Shown piece by piece: positions 27,330 through 36,034 of a DNA stretch of 64,000 bases. Every line of letters begins with the position of its first letter. Positions within the stretch are counted from its first letter, which is position 1. The DNA comes from an uncultured Bacteroidales bacterium. GTDB lineage: Bacteria; Bacteroidota; Bacteroidia; Bacteroidales; FEN-979. Made by a program: the position numbers and the translations under genes. The notes beneath the pieces are model-generated. The model had not been told where the DNA came from. It saw only the letters and a list, made by a program, of their open reading frames with translations, and searched no databases. The stretch spans positions 85,859 to 149,858 of the forward strand of contig CAJAUM010000052.1 of assembly GCA_903945175.1 (NCBI GenBank), written 5' to 3'.

Positions 27330-29549
27330 TTATGATTTGCCTAAATGCCTTATCCTGAAAACTGTAAAAATAACATACATGTAATGAAACCAGACCAATG
27401 AAAGCAATACAATGAGGGTATATACCATCCAGAGCGGTGCATTGGTATCTCCCAATCCGCGTTTAATGATCTTTGTCACAGGCAATGGTTTTCCCCAGTT
27501 TATGGTGCCGTTTACCTCCACATTCCCATACGTTTCATTTTCTTCGACCTTGGCAACCAGGGTAACATAACCCAGGCGATTACCGGGGACGGTAGTAGGG
27601 AACTCCAGGCTGGCCGAACCGTTGGCCAATGTTGCCTGTCCTACCTTTAACAGACTGAAGGTCCTGGGGACATAAAACAGAACATCCAGGTTTTCCACCG
27701 GAACCCATTGGTTATCTTTTCCCAGTTCAAATGCTCTTAAATTCACCATTTTTTCCTCTTCCTTTTGAAAGAATGACATTTCCATGCGCAATGGTTTCAT
27801 GGTCGTTGCCGCCGAGGCTTTCTCCCAGTTACCCTTCCCGGCAAAGAATGCTTCAAATGAAAATAGTCCGTTATCTCCTCCTGTTGCGATGATATCATCG
27901 GGAATAGGTAACGTGATTTTACCCTTTTCATTGGTGAGCACAGTGCCCAGAGATTTTTCGGAACCGCCCTGCGTGAATTTGAAATCAATCTCCATTCCCT
28001 CCAGGGGTGTAAACCGTCCTTCAACTTTGGCACGCAGCGTGGCTGTGAGGTTATGGATTGAGTCGACATGGAAATAATCCAGTTTAAGCAATGGCTGTAT
28101 TTTGTTTTCGTCCTGCGCCAATACCCCCGGTGCCGAAAAAATCATCAACAGGATGATCATCCCGGTTATAACCCTGTCACTCTTCTTGTTCTGCCTGATC
28201 ACCTTTTTCATCTGTTTTTCAAAAACGATCTTTCTAAGTCTTGAATAGTCTTTTTCTTCCCCGCTTCTCACCACAGGAATGATCGGTATAAATTTCGAAA
28301 AGAGATAGAACAATAAAATAAAGAGGGCAATGCCGGCGAAGGTCAGGGCCCATTCAATCCAGGTAGCTGAATAATGCGCATATTCGGGCCTTAGGTCATG
28401 GATAGGCAGGAGGGGCGTTTCAAGGGTGGGTATGATAATAAGGTAACGTTTCACCCACAGAGCCAATACTGCGATGGTGGCAGCAGCCGCGATTGAATTG
28501 ACATTGCGGAACTTCGGGACGGTCACAATAATAATGGGGACCAATACCCCGACGAAGACGGCAAAAACAAACAGGGGCCAGTATTCAGTCGGGTCAAACA
28601 GACGGTACAAAACCTCCATATCCCATTTGATTGATCCATACCAGCTGGTAAGATATTCGCTGAAGGTAAAATAACCGTACAATGCCCCCAGCACAATCAT
28701 AATGATACCAAGATAATTGAAGTGAATTTTGGTAATTTGTGCCTCCAGGTGGTATATTTTCCTGAAAATCCACATCACCATGATCAATACACCCGTTCCG
28801 GAATAAACGGCAGCAATAACGAAATAGGGAGCAAAAATGGTACTGTGCCATCCCGGCCGAAGCGTCATGCCGAAGATCCATGCGAGCACGGAGTGAACTA
28901 AAATAGCCAGGGGGATGATCACGATCGACAGAAGGTCGGTAGATACATTCAGCAACTCTTTTTGTTTGGTGGTATCCTTATATCGAACCGAAAGAAACCG
29001 GTAAATGGGATTTCTCCATCTGGCATTTTTTACCGGGTTGTCCCTAAGGATAGCCAGGTCGCGGATCATGGCAAGATAGAGAAAGATGATGCTGCCCGAC
29101 AGATACGTTGTGATGGCGATGACATCCCAGATGATCGGTGACTGGATCCTCCCGAACAGGATCAGATTTGGTAAACGGTCAAGTCGCCCGATACAAAGCA
29201 AGATATATGCGGGACCGATCATGGTGGAGATCACGGTAATCATCTCGGCCATGCGGATGATGGGTGTTCGCCATGGAACCCTCAGAAGGTGAAGGATGCC
29301 GGATATGAGCGCCCCGGCATAGCTTATGCCGATGAAAAAGATAAAATTGACAATGTATAATCCCCATACTACATTGTCGCGCATGCCAGTCACTGCATGT
29401 CCGTCCACGATCTGGATGTATAAAGCATACACCCCAACACCGATCACCAGTAATAGAAAGACAATGAGGGCAACCCCCATTTTATTCATTTTCTCCAGCT
29501 GAGGCTTAAATGCGTACAGATTTTGTTGTGTTTTTTCGTCCTCGTACAT
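27330..29549 (-). CDS. NrfD/PsrC-like quinone-interacting membrane subunit fused to an exported Ig-like domain
   Basis: A 739-residue protein. Residues 1-446 form the polytopic NrfD/PsrC-type membrane subunit, with roughly nine or ten helices and the early VVWGLYIVNFIFFIGISYAGALISG segment, which passes electrons between menaquinol and Fe-S proteins. From M447 the sequence looks like a separate exported protein: MKKVIRQNKKSDR, a hydrophobic stretch and a VLAQDE cleavage-like site (479-484), then about 220 residues of beta-rich Ig-like repeats, and a final membrane helix near 705-725. This looks like a gene fusion that kept an internal signal sequence as a membrane segment. It starts 8 bases after the Fe-S gene and is followed by cytochrome c. 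Confidence 0.85.
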   Translation of the reverse strand: MYEDEKTQQNLYAFKPQLEKMNKMGVALIVFLLLVIGVGVYALYIQIVDGHAVTGMRDNVVWGLYIVNFIFFIGISYAGALISGILHLLRVPWRTPIIRMAEMITVISTMIGPAYILLCIGRLDRLPNLILFGRIQSPIIWDVIAITTYLSGSIIFLYLAMIRDLAILRDNPVKNARWRNPIYRFLSVRYKDTTKQKELLNVSTDLLSIVIIPLAILVHSVLAWIFGMTLRPGWHSTIFAPYFVIAAVYSGTGVLIMVMWIFRKIYHLEAQITKIHFNYLGIIMIVLGALYGYFTFSEYLTSWYGSIKWDMEVLYRLFDPTEYWPLFVFAVFVGVLVPIIIVTVPKFRNVNSIAAAATIAVLALWVKRYLIIIPTLETPLLPIHDLRPEYAHYSATWIEWALTFAGIALFILLFYLFSKFIPIIPVVRSGEEKDYSRLRKIVFEKQMKKVIRQNKKSDRVITGMIILLMIFSAPGVLAQDENKIQPLLKLDYFHVDSIHNLTATLRAKVEGRFTPLEGMEIDFKFTQGGSEKSLGTVLTNEKGKITLPIPDDIIATGGDNGLFSFEAFFAGKGNWEKASAATTMKPLRMEMSFFQKEEEKMVNLRAFELGKDNQWVPVENLDVLFYVPRTFSLLKVGQATLANGSASLEFPTTVPGNRLGYVTLVAKVEENETYGNVEVNGTINWGKPLPVTKIIKRGLGDTNAPLWMVYTLIVLLSLVWFHYMYVIFTVFRIRHLGKS

Positions 29550-29557
29550 AATTTCTT

Positions 29558-30505
29558 TTATTCAGTGATGTTAGCTTCAGTTTTATAAAGAGCAATTTCC
29601 TCCTCGGTCAATCCTTCAAAGCCCTCCTTGTAATCGAAGGCACGGTCAACGGCCGGTAAATAGTACACGCTGGGTTCAGTTCCCAACTCCTCCATGAACC
29701 GGTATGCCGCCCGCGAATTAATCAACTCACTGAACCTGACGGTATCGGTTCCATTGGTTACTGCATCCTCGTTTTTATCACCATAATAGAACACGCCGTT
29801 GGGGCAGGATTTTACACAGTTTGGCAACTCTCCTTTTCTGACCATGTCGGGGCAGAAATCGCATTTACTCACCGTTCCCATTTTAGGTGGCGAGCTGGTT
29901 TCGGGCGAATAGGCAGCCTGGTTTGGATTCTGGTCCACCTTCGGTTCCTCCCAGTTGAATACACGGGATGAATAGGGACATGCAGCCATGCAGAATTTGC
30001 AGCCGATACACCGGTCATTGTCAATCAGGACGATTCCATCGGTACGTTTGAAGGTGGCGCCCACGGGACAAACCTTAACGCAAGGCGGGTTGTTGCAATG
30101 AAGGCAGGGCTTTGGAAACCAGTAGGGAGTCATGTCTTCAGAATCGCGCATCAGGTAAAACTTGATCCACTCCATGTGTGGTGGAAGGTGATGCATCTTC
30201 TGGCATCCTTCCAGGCATTTTCTTGCATTCCGGCATTTTGCAAGATCGATCACCATCACCATTTTTTTATCTGGCAACCCTTCGCGGGCTTCGAGATTTC
30301 CAGCCGGTTGACAGCATATATGTCCCTTGTCAACCTCCACAAGTTTTCCTTCAGGGGTGAGTAATTTTATCTTTTCACCGGTCTCTTTGTTTTCGCTGGC
30401 GGTGAAGGCTGATAAGACATTGCCGCCGCTGGCAATGAGGGCTGTGGCACCGGTTGCAATTCCCAGTTTCAGGAAATTTCTGCGGTTCGATGAACGACTT
30501 TTCAT
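29558..30505 (-). CDS. Tat-targeted four-cluster ferredoxin-like electron-transfer subunit (DmsB/PsrB-type)
   Basis: A 315-residue Fe-S protein. From the ATG at 30505 the N terminus is a Tat signal, SNRRNFLKLGIATGATALIASGG, giving export to the periplasmic side. The cysteine pattern fits four [4Fe-4S] clusters: C-x4-C-x3-C in RNARKCLEGCQ, CLHCNNPPCVKVCP, CIGCKFCMAACP, and CDFCPDMVRKGELPNCVKSCP. It is the usual partner of NrfD subunits. No molybdopterin catalytic subunit follows in the operon or is found elsewhere in the window. The longer open frame upstream (50 codons) lacks coding character. Confidence 0.9.
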   Translation of the reverse strand: MKSRSSNRRNFLKLGIATGATALIASGGNVLSAFTASENKETGEKIKLLTPEGKLVEVDKGHICCQPAGNLEAREGLPDKKMVMVIDLAKCRNARKCLEGCQKMHHLPPHMEWIKFYLMRDSEDMTPYWFPKPCLHCNNPPCVKVCPVGATFKRTDGIVLIDNDRCIGCKFCMAACPYSSRVFNWEEPKVDQNPNQAAYSPETSSPPKMGTVSKCDFCPDMVRKGELPNCVKSCPNGVFYYGDKNEDAVTNGTDTVRFSELINSRAAYRFMEELGTEPSVYYLPAVDRAFDYKEGFEGLTEEEIALYKTEANITE

Positions 30506-30554
30506 AAGGGGAGGGGTTCGTAGTTTTTGATCGCCAAAGCTACCCTTATATATA

Positions 30555-30567
30555 TTCAATATTTGAA
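30555..30567. promoter_or_regulatory. Palindrome TTCAA-TAT-TTGAA in the divergent Fe-S operon/FNR region
   Basis: A perfect 5-3-5 inverted repeat 50 bases upstream of the Fe-S gene start, in the 196-base region between that gene and the FNR-like regulator. It could be the regulator's operator, but it differs from the classical TTGAT-N4-ATCAA site. The rest of this region is AT-rich and shows no gene. Confidence 0.3.
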
Positions 30568-30701
30568 ATATGAGATGGTTGTTTTGCTGATTTGAAAAGG
30601 AAATAAATTGCCTTTGAAGTAGAATTAAAATGGAAAAAAACATGATATATGTCAATTTTCAATTACTTTTATGCACTGATTTTGTCTGATTCAACCTTGT
30701 T

Positions 30702-31403
30702 ATGTCTGAATATTTTGATAAGTCTCAAAAAAATTGTGTTGGATGCCAATGCATGTCAAATTTGTTTAGTTTTTTGGATCCCGAAGAGTTGAAGTTTGTT
30801 GATGCAAATAAAATACACGTCAATTTTAAAGCCGGGGAGATGATCAAGAAACAGGGCACATTCATGTCGCATGTACTCTCAATAAATAGCGGGCTAGCCA
30901 AGTTGTACCTTGAAGGAATCGAAGGCCGCTCAGCCATTCTGCGCATTGTGAAACCCACCAGTTTCATCGGTGGTCCGGGGATTTACCATGACCAGCGGCA
31001 TCATTTTTCAATAACGGCTTTGCTTGATTCGTCGGTGTGTTTTATTGATCTTCAGGTGTTTAAAAAAGTGCTCAGCGGCAATCAACGGTTTGCGGAGGAG
31101 TTCCTTAAGGATTTCAGCCGGGATGTGCTGCATGTTTACAATCGCCTCATTTATCTTACGCAAAAGCAAATGCCGGGGAGAATGGCCGATGCGCTGCTTT
31201 ATCTGCATGAGGAAATTTTTCAGCAACCAAAATTCCCCATGGTCCTATCGCGTTTTGAACTGGCGGAACTCTCCGCGATGTCGCGTGAAAGTGCTGTAAA
31301 GGTGTTGCGTGATTTTCAGAAAGAGGGATTTCTAAGGATATCGGATCACGAAATGGAAATTCTCGATCTGGAAGCGCTGCAAAATATCAGCCGTATCGGC
31401 TAA
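30702..31403 (+). CDS. Crp/Fnr-family regulator with FNR-like cysteines
   Basis: A 233-residue transcription factor with a cyclic-nucleotide-type sensor domain (residues 25-145) and a C-terminal winged helix (ELAELSAMSRESAVKVLRDFQKEG near 190-213). Cys12, Cys15 and Cys17 at the N terminus plus Cys113 in the sensor domain give four cysteines in roughly the layout of the oxygen-sensing [4Fe-4S] ligands of E. coli FNR (20, 23, 29, 122), though the N-terminal spacing is C-x2-C-x-C. It is divergent from the Fe-S/NrfD/cytochrome operon, so redox or oxygen control of that operon is plausible. The cluster itself is inference. Confidence 0.86.
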   Translation: MSEYFDKSQKNCVGCQCMSNLFSFLDPEELKFVDANKIHVNFKAGEMIKKQGTFMSHVLSINSGLAKLYLEGIEGRSAILRIVKPTSFIGGPGIYHDQRHHFSITALLDSSVCFIDLQVFKKVLSGNQRFAEEFLKDFSRDVLHVYNRLIYLTQKQMPGRMADALLYLHEEIFQQPKFPMVLSRFELAELSAMSRESAVKVLRDFQKEGFLRISDHEMEILDLEALQNISRIG

Positions 31404-31411
31404 GTTTTTTT

Positions 31412-31452
31412 GTCACGCGTCACGCGTCACGTTTTTTTGTCACGCGTCACCT
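31412..31452. repeat. GTCACGC heptamer repeats separated by poly-T
   Basis: Three units at 31412-31432, seven Ts, two units at 31439-31452, then another T run. It fills the gap between the FNR-like gene and alanine dehydrogenase. The same composite layout is at 50534 and 54546. Confidence 0.9.
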
Positions 31453-31484
31453 TTTTTTGTATTTTCGTTTAAATTTTCTGAGCC

Positions 31485-32708
31485 ATGCAAGAACCACGTC
31501 CGGATTATATCCGTATGTCGCCGGTTGAGCGGTTGATGCCCCAGGAAGAGATGCTGGAAGTAGCCCGTCAGAAAAGCAGTCTCTTGATTGGTGTTCCCAA
31601 AGAAATTTCAACTCAGGAGAATCGGGTGTCGCTGGTTCCCGATGGAGTCGCGCTTCTTTGCCGCAATGGTCACCAGGTAATGGTGGAGGCGGGAGCCGGT
31701 ATTACGGCGCATTTCAGCGACCATGAATACAGTGAGGCCGGAGCACAAATCGCATATTCACCACAGGAGGTTTATAAAGCTGATATCATCCTGAAAGTCG
31801 GACCTGTGACCCGCGAAGAGATGGAGTGGCTTCATCCGAAACAAACGCTGATCTCCGCCATCCAGGCTGCAATGCAATGTGAAGAGTATTTCAGGGCGCT
31901 GCTTTCGAAGAAGATAACAGCATTGGCATTTGAAACCATCCGTGACAGAACCAAGCAGCTGGCAGTGATCCGGGCAATGAGTGAGATAGCCGGGAGTACC
32001 TCCATTTTTATTGCAGCTGAATATCTGGCCAGTCCTGATTTTGGCCGCGGGAAAATGTTTGGTGGATTTACAGGCATAACCCCCTCCGAAGTGGTCATTA
32101 TTGGAGCCGGCACGGTGGGCGAATTTGCAGCGCGTTCCGCGATAGGGTTGGGGGCACTGGTTAAAGTGTTTGATAATTCGGTTTATCGGTTGCGCCGCCT
32201 CCAGGGGAACCTGGGGATGCGTGTTTTCACATCGATATTGCACCCAAAAGTATTGCTTGAAGCGCTAAAAACCGCCGATGTGCTTATCGGCGCCATTCAT
32301 GCGCACGAAGGAAAAACACCCTGCATCATCAGCGAAGAGATGATCAAGCAGATGAAAGATGGCAGCGTGGCCATCGATGTGAGCATCGACCAGGGTGGTT
32401 GTTTCGAAACATCGAGGCCGACATCCCATAAATCACCTGTTTACAAAGTACATGGGGTTACGCATTATGCCGTACCCAACATTCCATCCAAGGTGCCCCA
32501 CACAGCAAGCCAGGCATTAAACAACATCATCGTGCCGATTATCCTCGACATCGGTTCTGAAGGGGGCATCGAAAATTTGCTCAAGCGTGATTTTGGCGTC
32601 CGGCAGGGCGTTTACATCTATAATGGAATCCTGACGAACCAGTTCATCAGCAAATCATATAATCTGCCATTCCAGGACATCAGCCTTCTGATGGCTGCTT
32701 TTCACTGA
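31485..32708 (+). CDS. ald: Alanine dehydrogenase
   Basis: A 407-residue NAD-dependent enzyme interconverting L-alanine and pyruvate plus ammonium. It has the N-terminal signature IGVPKEISTQENRVSLVPDGV, the pair LKVGPV, the Rossmann motif VVIIGAGTVGEFAARSAIGLGA near 206-227, and the DVSIDQGGCFETSRPTSH and THYAVPNIPSKVPHTAS active-site blocks. Its N terminus is about 30 residues longer than the bacterial norm, as seen in Bacteroidota copies. aroB starts 17 bases after its stop. Confidence 0.95.
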   Translation: MQEPRPDYIRMSPVERLMPQEEMLEVARQKSSLLIGVPKEISTQENRVSLVPDGVALLCRNGHQVMVEAGAGITAHFSDHEYSEAGAQIAYSPQEVYKADIILKVGPVTREEMEWLHPKQTLISAIQAAMQCEEYFRALLSKKITALAFETIRDRTKQLAVIRAMSEIAGSTSIFIAAEYLASPDFGRGKMFGGFTGITPSEVVIIGAGTVGEFAARSAIGLGALVKVFDNSVYRLRRLQGNLGMRVFTSILHPKVLLEALKTADVLIGAIHAHEGKTPCIISEEMIKQMKDGSVAIDVSIDQGGCFETSRPTSHKSPVYKVHGVTHYAVPNIPSKVPHTASQALNNIIVPIILDIGSEGGIENLLKRDFGVRQGVYIYNGILTNQFISKSYNLPFQDISLLMAAFH

Positions 32709-32725
32709 TCCATTTGGACCCCAGC

Positions 32726-33898
32726 ATGATGAAATTATCTAACAGGATCATTACCATCGACCGCACCCCGCTATTCTTTGGAAATGATGCCTTGTCATCC
32801 ATCGACCGTTTCCTGCGCTTAACGCATCATGACATGCATGGCATAACAGAATCGGGCCTCGACGATCATTCTGCCAACTGCGGTAAGGAGATTTTTATCC
32901 TGGTTGATCCAAATACCCGTAAGTATTGTCTCCCTTTATTACAGGAGAAATCGGGGATCCTTGCTAAAGCTGCTGTTGTTGAAATTGAAGGGGGAGAGAA
33001 CTCAAAATCTCTTGCTACAGCCGAAAAAATATGGAACAGGCTGTTGGAAGCCGGGGCAGGCCGAAACAGTTTATTGGTAAACCTGGGAGGTGGAGTTGTA
33101 AGCGACCTGGGTGGTTTTGTGGCAGCAGGATACAAGCGGGGAATTGATTATATTAACGTCCCTACTTCACTTATGGGGCAGGCCGACGCCGCCATCGGAG
33201 GGAAGACGGCCGTCAATCTTGGTCACATTAAAAACCAGGTTGGATTTTTTCATGCAGCAAAGGCTGTTTTTATTTTCCCCGGATTCCTGAAAACCTTACC
33301 CAGGGAACATCTTCGTTCAGGGCTGGCTGAAATAATCAAAAGTGTTCTTATCAGCGATGGGGCGCTCTGGCGCCGGCTTTTGAAGCATCCTGTTGAGGAA
33401 CTCCTTCGTCAGCCGGCTGACAGCAGGCTATGGCTGAATCTGATTTCCGGCACAGTGAAATTTAAGAACAGGGTGGTAATGAATGATTATCGGGAAAGGA
33501 AACTCCGAAAGGTGTTGAATTTTGGTCATACGGTAGGCCATGCCCTGGAGGGTTTTTCCATAATGCGATCAGGTAATCCTGTGCTCCATGGCGATGCCGT
33601 GGCAGCCGGGATGGTATGTGCAGCCTACCTCTCATACAAAAAGGCCGGTCTTGCCCTTGCCGACCTGGAAACGATAACAACCTATCTGGCCGATGGGTTT
33701 CCTGCTTTTCCGGTTGATGTGTTGCACAAACAGGCCATCATGCAACTGATGATGCATGATAAAAAAAGGCACGATGGCCATCTTCAATTTACCTTGATTA
33801 CCAAACCAGGTTCTCCGGTCATTAACATCTCTTGTGAAGAGGATGAAATCATGGAAGCCCTCACCAGCCTGACAGGGTGGGGGACCCTGTCAGGGTAG
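32726..33898 (+). CDS. aroB: 3-dehydroquinate synthase
   Basis: AroB converts DAHP to 3-dehydroquinate in the shikimate pathway. The 390-residue protein has the NAD-binding block NLGGGVVSDLGGFVAAGYKRGI, VPTSLMGQADAAIGGKTAVN, LPREHLRSGLAEIIK, and the zinc ligands in NFGHTVGHALE and VLHGDAVAAGM. Start: ATG at 32726 in preference to a TTG four codons upstream. The last codons (about residues 381-390) and the region before the stop are made of an 11-bp inverted repeat, so the C-terminal tail appears to derive from an inserted hairpin. aroA follows 23 bases later. Confidence 0.95.
   Translation: MMKLSNRIITIDRTPLFFGNDALSSIDRFLRLTHHDMHGITESGLDDHSANCGKEIFILVDPNTRKYCLPLLQEKSGILAKAAVVEIEGGENSKSLATAEKIWNRLLEAGAGRNSLLVNLGGGVVSDLGGFVAAGYKRGIDYINVPTSLMGQADAAIGGKTAVNLGHIKNQVGFFHAAKAVFIFPGFLKTLPREHLRSGLAEIIKSVLISDGALWRRLLKHPVEELLRQPADSRLWLNLISGTVKFKNRVVMNDYRERKLRKVLNFGHTVGHALEGFSIMRSGNPVLHGDAVAAGMVCAAYLSYKKAGLALADLETITTYLADGFPAFPVDVLHKQAIMQLMMHDKKRHDGHLQFTLITKPGSPVINISCEEDEIMEALTSLTGWGTLSG
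33868..33894. repeat. Perfect 11-bp hairpin at the 3' end of aroB
   Basis: Arms CCTGACAGGGT (33868-33878) and ACCCTGTCAGG (33884-33894) enclose a GGGGG loop. The element is inside the aroB frame and ends 1 base before the stop codon. It looks like a small mobile palindrome of REP type and could also act as an RNA hairpin between aroB and aroA. Confidence 0.9.
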
Positions 33899-33921
33899 TA
33901 TGTCGCTCTAACTTACGATCA

Positions 33922-35181
33922 ATGAAATCAATCGTCATCAGCAAACCGGATAAAATTTTGAAAGGGGTTATTGCACTGCCCGCTTCAAAAAGCATCAGCA
34001 ACAGGCTGTTGATGATCAGGGCATTGAGTGGAAAGGATTTTAAAATCAATAACCTGTCTGAAGCCGATGATACCTGTTTGCTGCAAAAACTGATTGAGCT
34101 AATTTCAGATGGGCCGGGACGGAAAAATGTGTTGGAGCTTGATACTGCCAATGCCGGAACCGTTATGCGTTTTCTTACTGCATGGTTAGCAATACGACCG
34201 GGGAAGTGGGTTCTCACCGGCTCCGAGCGAATGAAGCAGCGCCCCATCGGGGATCTGGCTGAAGCGTTGAAGCACCTGGGTGCCTCCATTGAATATCTTG
34301 CAAAACCAAGCTATCCTCCATTGCTGATCAAGGGCACAGAATTGCCTGGACAAGAGGTGACCATCGATGCCGGGGTGAGCAGTCAGTTTATAACTGCGTT
34401 GTTGCTCATTGCACCCTGTCTTTCGCAGGGACTCATCCTCCATTTAAAGGGAGAAAAGGTCTCAACTCCCTATGTGAATATGACCATTCAAATGATGCAG
34501 GCTTTCGGGGCCAGGGTAAAGGCAGGGATGACAAGGATTCATGTGAAGCCGGGTTCCTTTGTTCCGATGGATTTCACAGTGGAATCTGATTGGTCAGCTG
34601 CTGCCTTCTGGTATGAAGCAGCCGTATTTGCCGATGAAGTTGATCTTGAACTGGAAGGTTTGAAATTCGAGAGCATCCAGGGAGACGCCATTTTGCCGGT
34701 TATCTATCAAAATTTTGGAGTCAGGACTGAATTTACCGCAAACGGGGTGAGGCTGACCAAAGTCCAGAAAAAAATTGATGGGTTCTATTATGACTTCACC
34801 GATTATCCTGACATTGCTCAATCTGTGATTGTTACTTGCGCAGGACTTGGCATCAGGGGCCGTTTCGAAGGTTTAAAGAGCTTACAGATTAAGGAAACCG
34901 ACCGTTTGCGTGCCCTGAAAAACGAGATTGAAAAGCTGGGGGTTCATGTAACAACCTATGGGAAAAGCGACGAAGCCGCAGCATTGGAAATCAGTGCTTA
35001 TAAACCTGTATCCCGCCCGGGGCTTGCATTTGAGACTTACGGAGATCACCGGATGGCCATGTCACTTGCTCCACTCGTGCTGAAAAGGGGTCCTTTGAAA
35101 ATTCTCAATCCCGATGTGGTCGTAAAATCATACCCTCATTTCTGGGAACATCTGAAAATGGCAGGATTCGAAATTAAATAA
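33922..35181 (+). CDS. aroA: 3-phosphoshikimate 1-carboxyvinyltransferase (EPSP synthase)
   Basis: AroA joins PEP to shikimate-3-phosphate. The 419-residue protein contains PASKSISNRLLMIRALS (phosphoshikimate site), NAGTVMRFLTAW, LTGSERMKQRPIGDL, QFITALLLIAPCL, the catalytic-type Asp in DFTDYPDIAQ, and LKIKETDR-like LQIKETDRLRALKNEIEKLG with YGDHRMAMSLAPL near the end. I chose the ATG at 33922; an upstream in-frame codon at 33877 falls in the aroB hairpin. It is in an operon with aroB. Confidence 0.96.
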   Translation: MKSIVISKPDKILKGVIALPASKSISNRLLMIRALSGKDFKINNLSEADDTCLLQKLIELISDGPGRKNVLELDTANAGTVMRFLTAWLAIRPGKWVLTGSERMKQRPIGDLAEALKHLGASIEYLAKPSYPPLLIKGTELPGQEVTIDAGVSSQFITALLLIAPCLSQGLILHLKGEKVSTPYVNMTIQMMQAFGARVKAGMTRIHVKPGSFVPMDFTVESDWSAAAFWYEAAVFADEVDLELEGLKFESIQGDAILPVIYQNFGVRTEFTANGVRLTKVQKKIDGFYYDFTDYPDIAQSVIVTCAGLGIRGRFEGLKSLQIKETDRLRALKNEIEKLGVHVTTYGKSDEAAALEISAYKPVSRPGLAFETYGDHRMAMSLAPLVLKRGPLKILNPDVVVKSYPHFWEHLKMAGFEIK

Positions 35182-35238
35182 ACATTCAAATATTTCTGTC
35201 AGATAGAAAAATCAGGATGTCGGCAAACCAAAATATGC

Positions 35239-35246
35239 TAATTTTG
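35239..35246 (+). promoter_or_regulatory. -7 element TAATTTTG for the CCG-domain gene
   Basis: TAnnTTTG match, 40 bases before the GTG start at 35279, in the 97-base gap after aroA. This gap holds no gene. Confidence 0.45.
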
Positions 35247-35278
35247 CTTGTCTAACTTTTTATTTATAACTTTTATTT

Positions 35279-35998
35279 GTGTTAGTAGATATTTTCATAC
35301 CCTGTTTTGTTGACCAGGTATACCCGGATACGGGATTAAACATGGTGAAAATTCTGGAAAAACTGGATGTCAGTGTCAATTACAATGGCAATCAGACCTG
35401 TTGCGGCCAGATGGCTTTTAACAGTGGCGCCTGGGACGAGGCAAAACTAATGGGAGAGAAATTCCTGAAAGATTTTCCGAACGATCGGCCCATTGTGGGT
35501 CCGTCAGCCTCCTGCATCGGATTTGTGCGCAACTATTATGGCCTGCTTTTTCATAATACGGCGTTTCATCTCGAGTATAAACAATTGAAGAAAAATTTTT
35601 TCGAATTTACCGATTTCATGGTCAATGAGTTGAAAGTGGAAGACGTCGGCGCTTCATTTCCTCATGTAGTGACATACCACGACTCATGTGCTGCTTTGCG
35701 TGAATATCAACTTAAGGACGAGCCCCGGCGGTTGCTGGCCAAAGTAAAAGGCCTTGAACTGCGGGAAATGAAAGAGAATGAAGTCTGCTGCGGATTTGGT
35801 GGTACCTTTTCAGCAAAATTTGAACCCATATCGTCTGCCATGGCCGAGCAAAAGGTTAACCGGGCGCTTGAAACGGGCGCTGAATACATCGTTTCAACAG
35901 ACTCTTCCTGTCTGATGAACCAGCAGGCTTATATAGATAAGCACAACCTCCCTATACAAACCATCCATATCATTGATCTTCTTGCCTCAGGATGGTAA
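35279..35998 (+). CDS. CCG-domain (LutA/YkgE-type) Fe-S oxidoreductase subunit
   Basis: A 239-residue protein with two cysteine-rich CCG domains: QTCCGQMAFNSG and GPSASCIGF in the first half, YHDSCAALREY, EVCCGFGGTFS and STDSSCLMNQ in the second. This is the LutA/YkgE family of L-lactate utilisation and related complexes. The usual LutB and LutC partners are not next to it here. The start is GTG at 35279, which gives the conserved VDIFIPCFVDQVYPDTG start of the family. Substrate is unproven. Confidence 0.88.
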   Translation: MLVDIFIPCFVDQVYPDTGLNMVKILEKLDVSVNYNGNQTCCGQMAFNSGAWDEAKLMGEKFLKDFPNDRPIVGPSASCIGFVRNYYGLLFHNTAFHLEYKQLKKNFFEFTDFMVNELKVEDVGASFPHVVTYHDSCAALREYQLKDEPRRLLAKVKGLELREMKENEVCCGFGGTFSAKFEPISSAMAEQKVNRALETGAEYIVSTDSSCLMNQQAYIDKHNLPIQTIHIIDLLASGW

Positions 35999-36034
35999 AT
36001 AAGGTACTTTTATGGGTACAGTGATCCCAATACG

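Noticed and set aside
27330..29549. Two separate genes split at codon 447
   Set aside because: There is no stop between them and the frame is continuous, so it is annotated as one fusion; an internal start remains possible.
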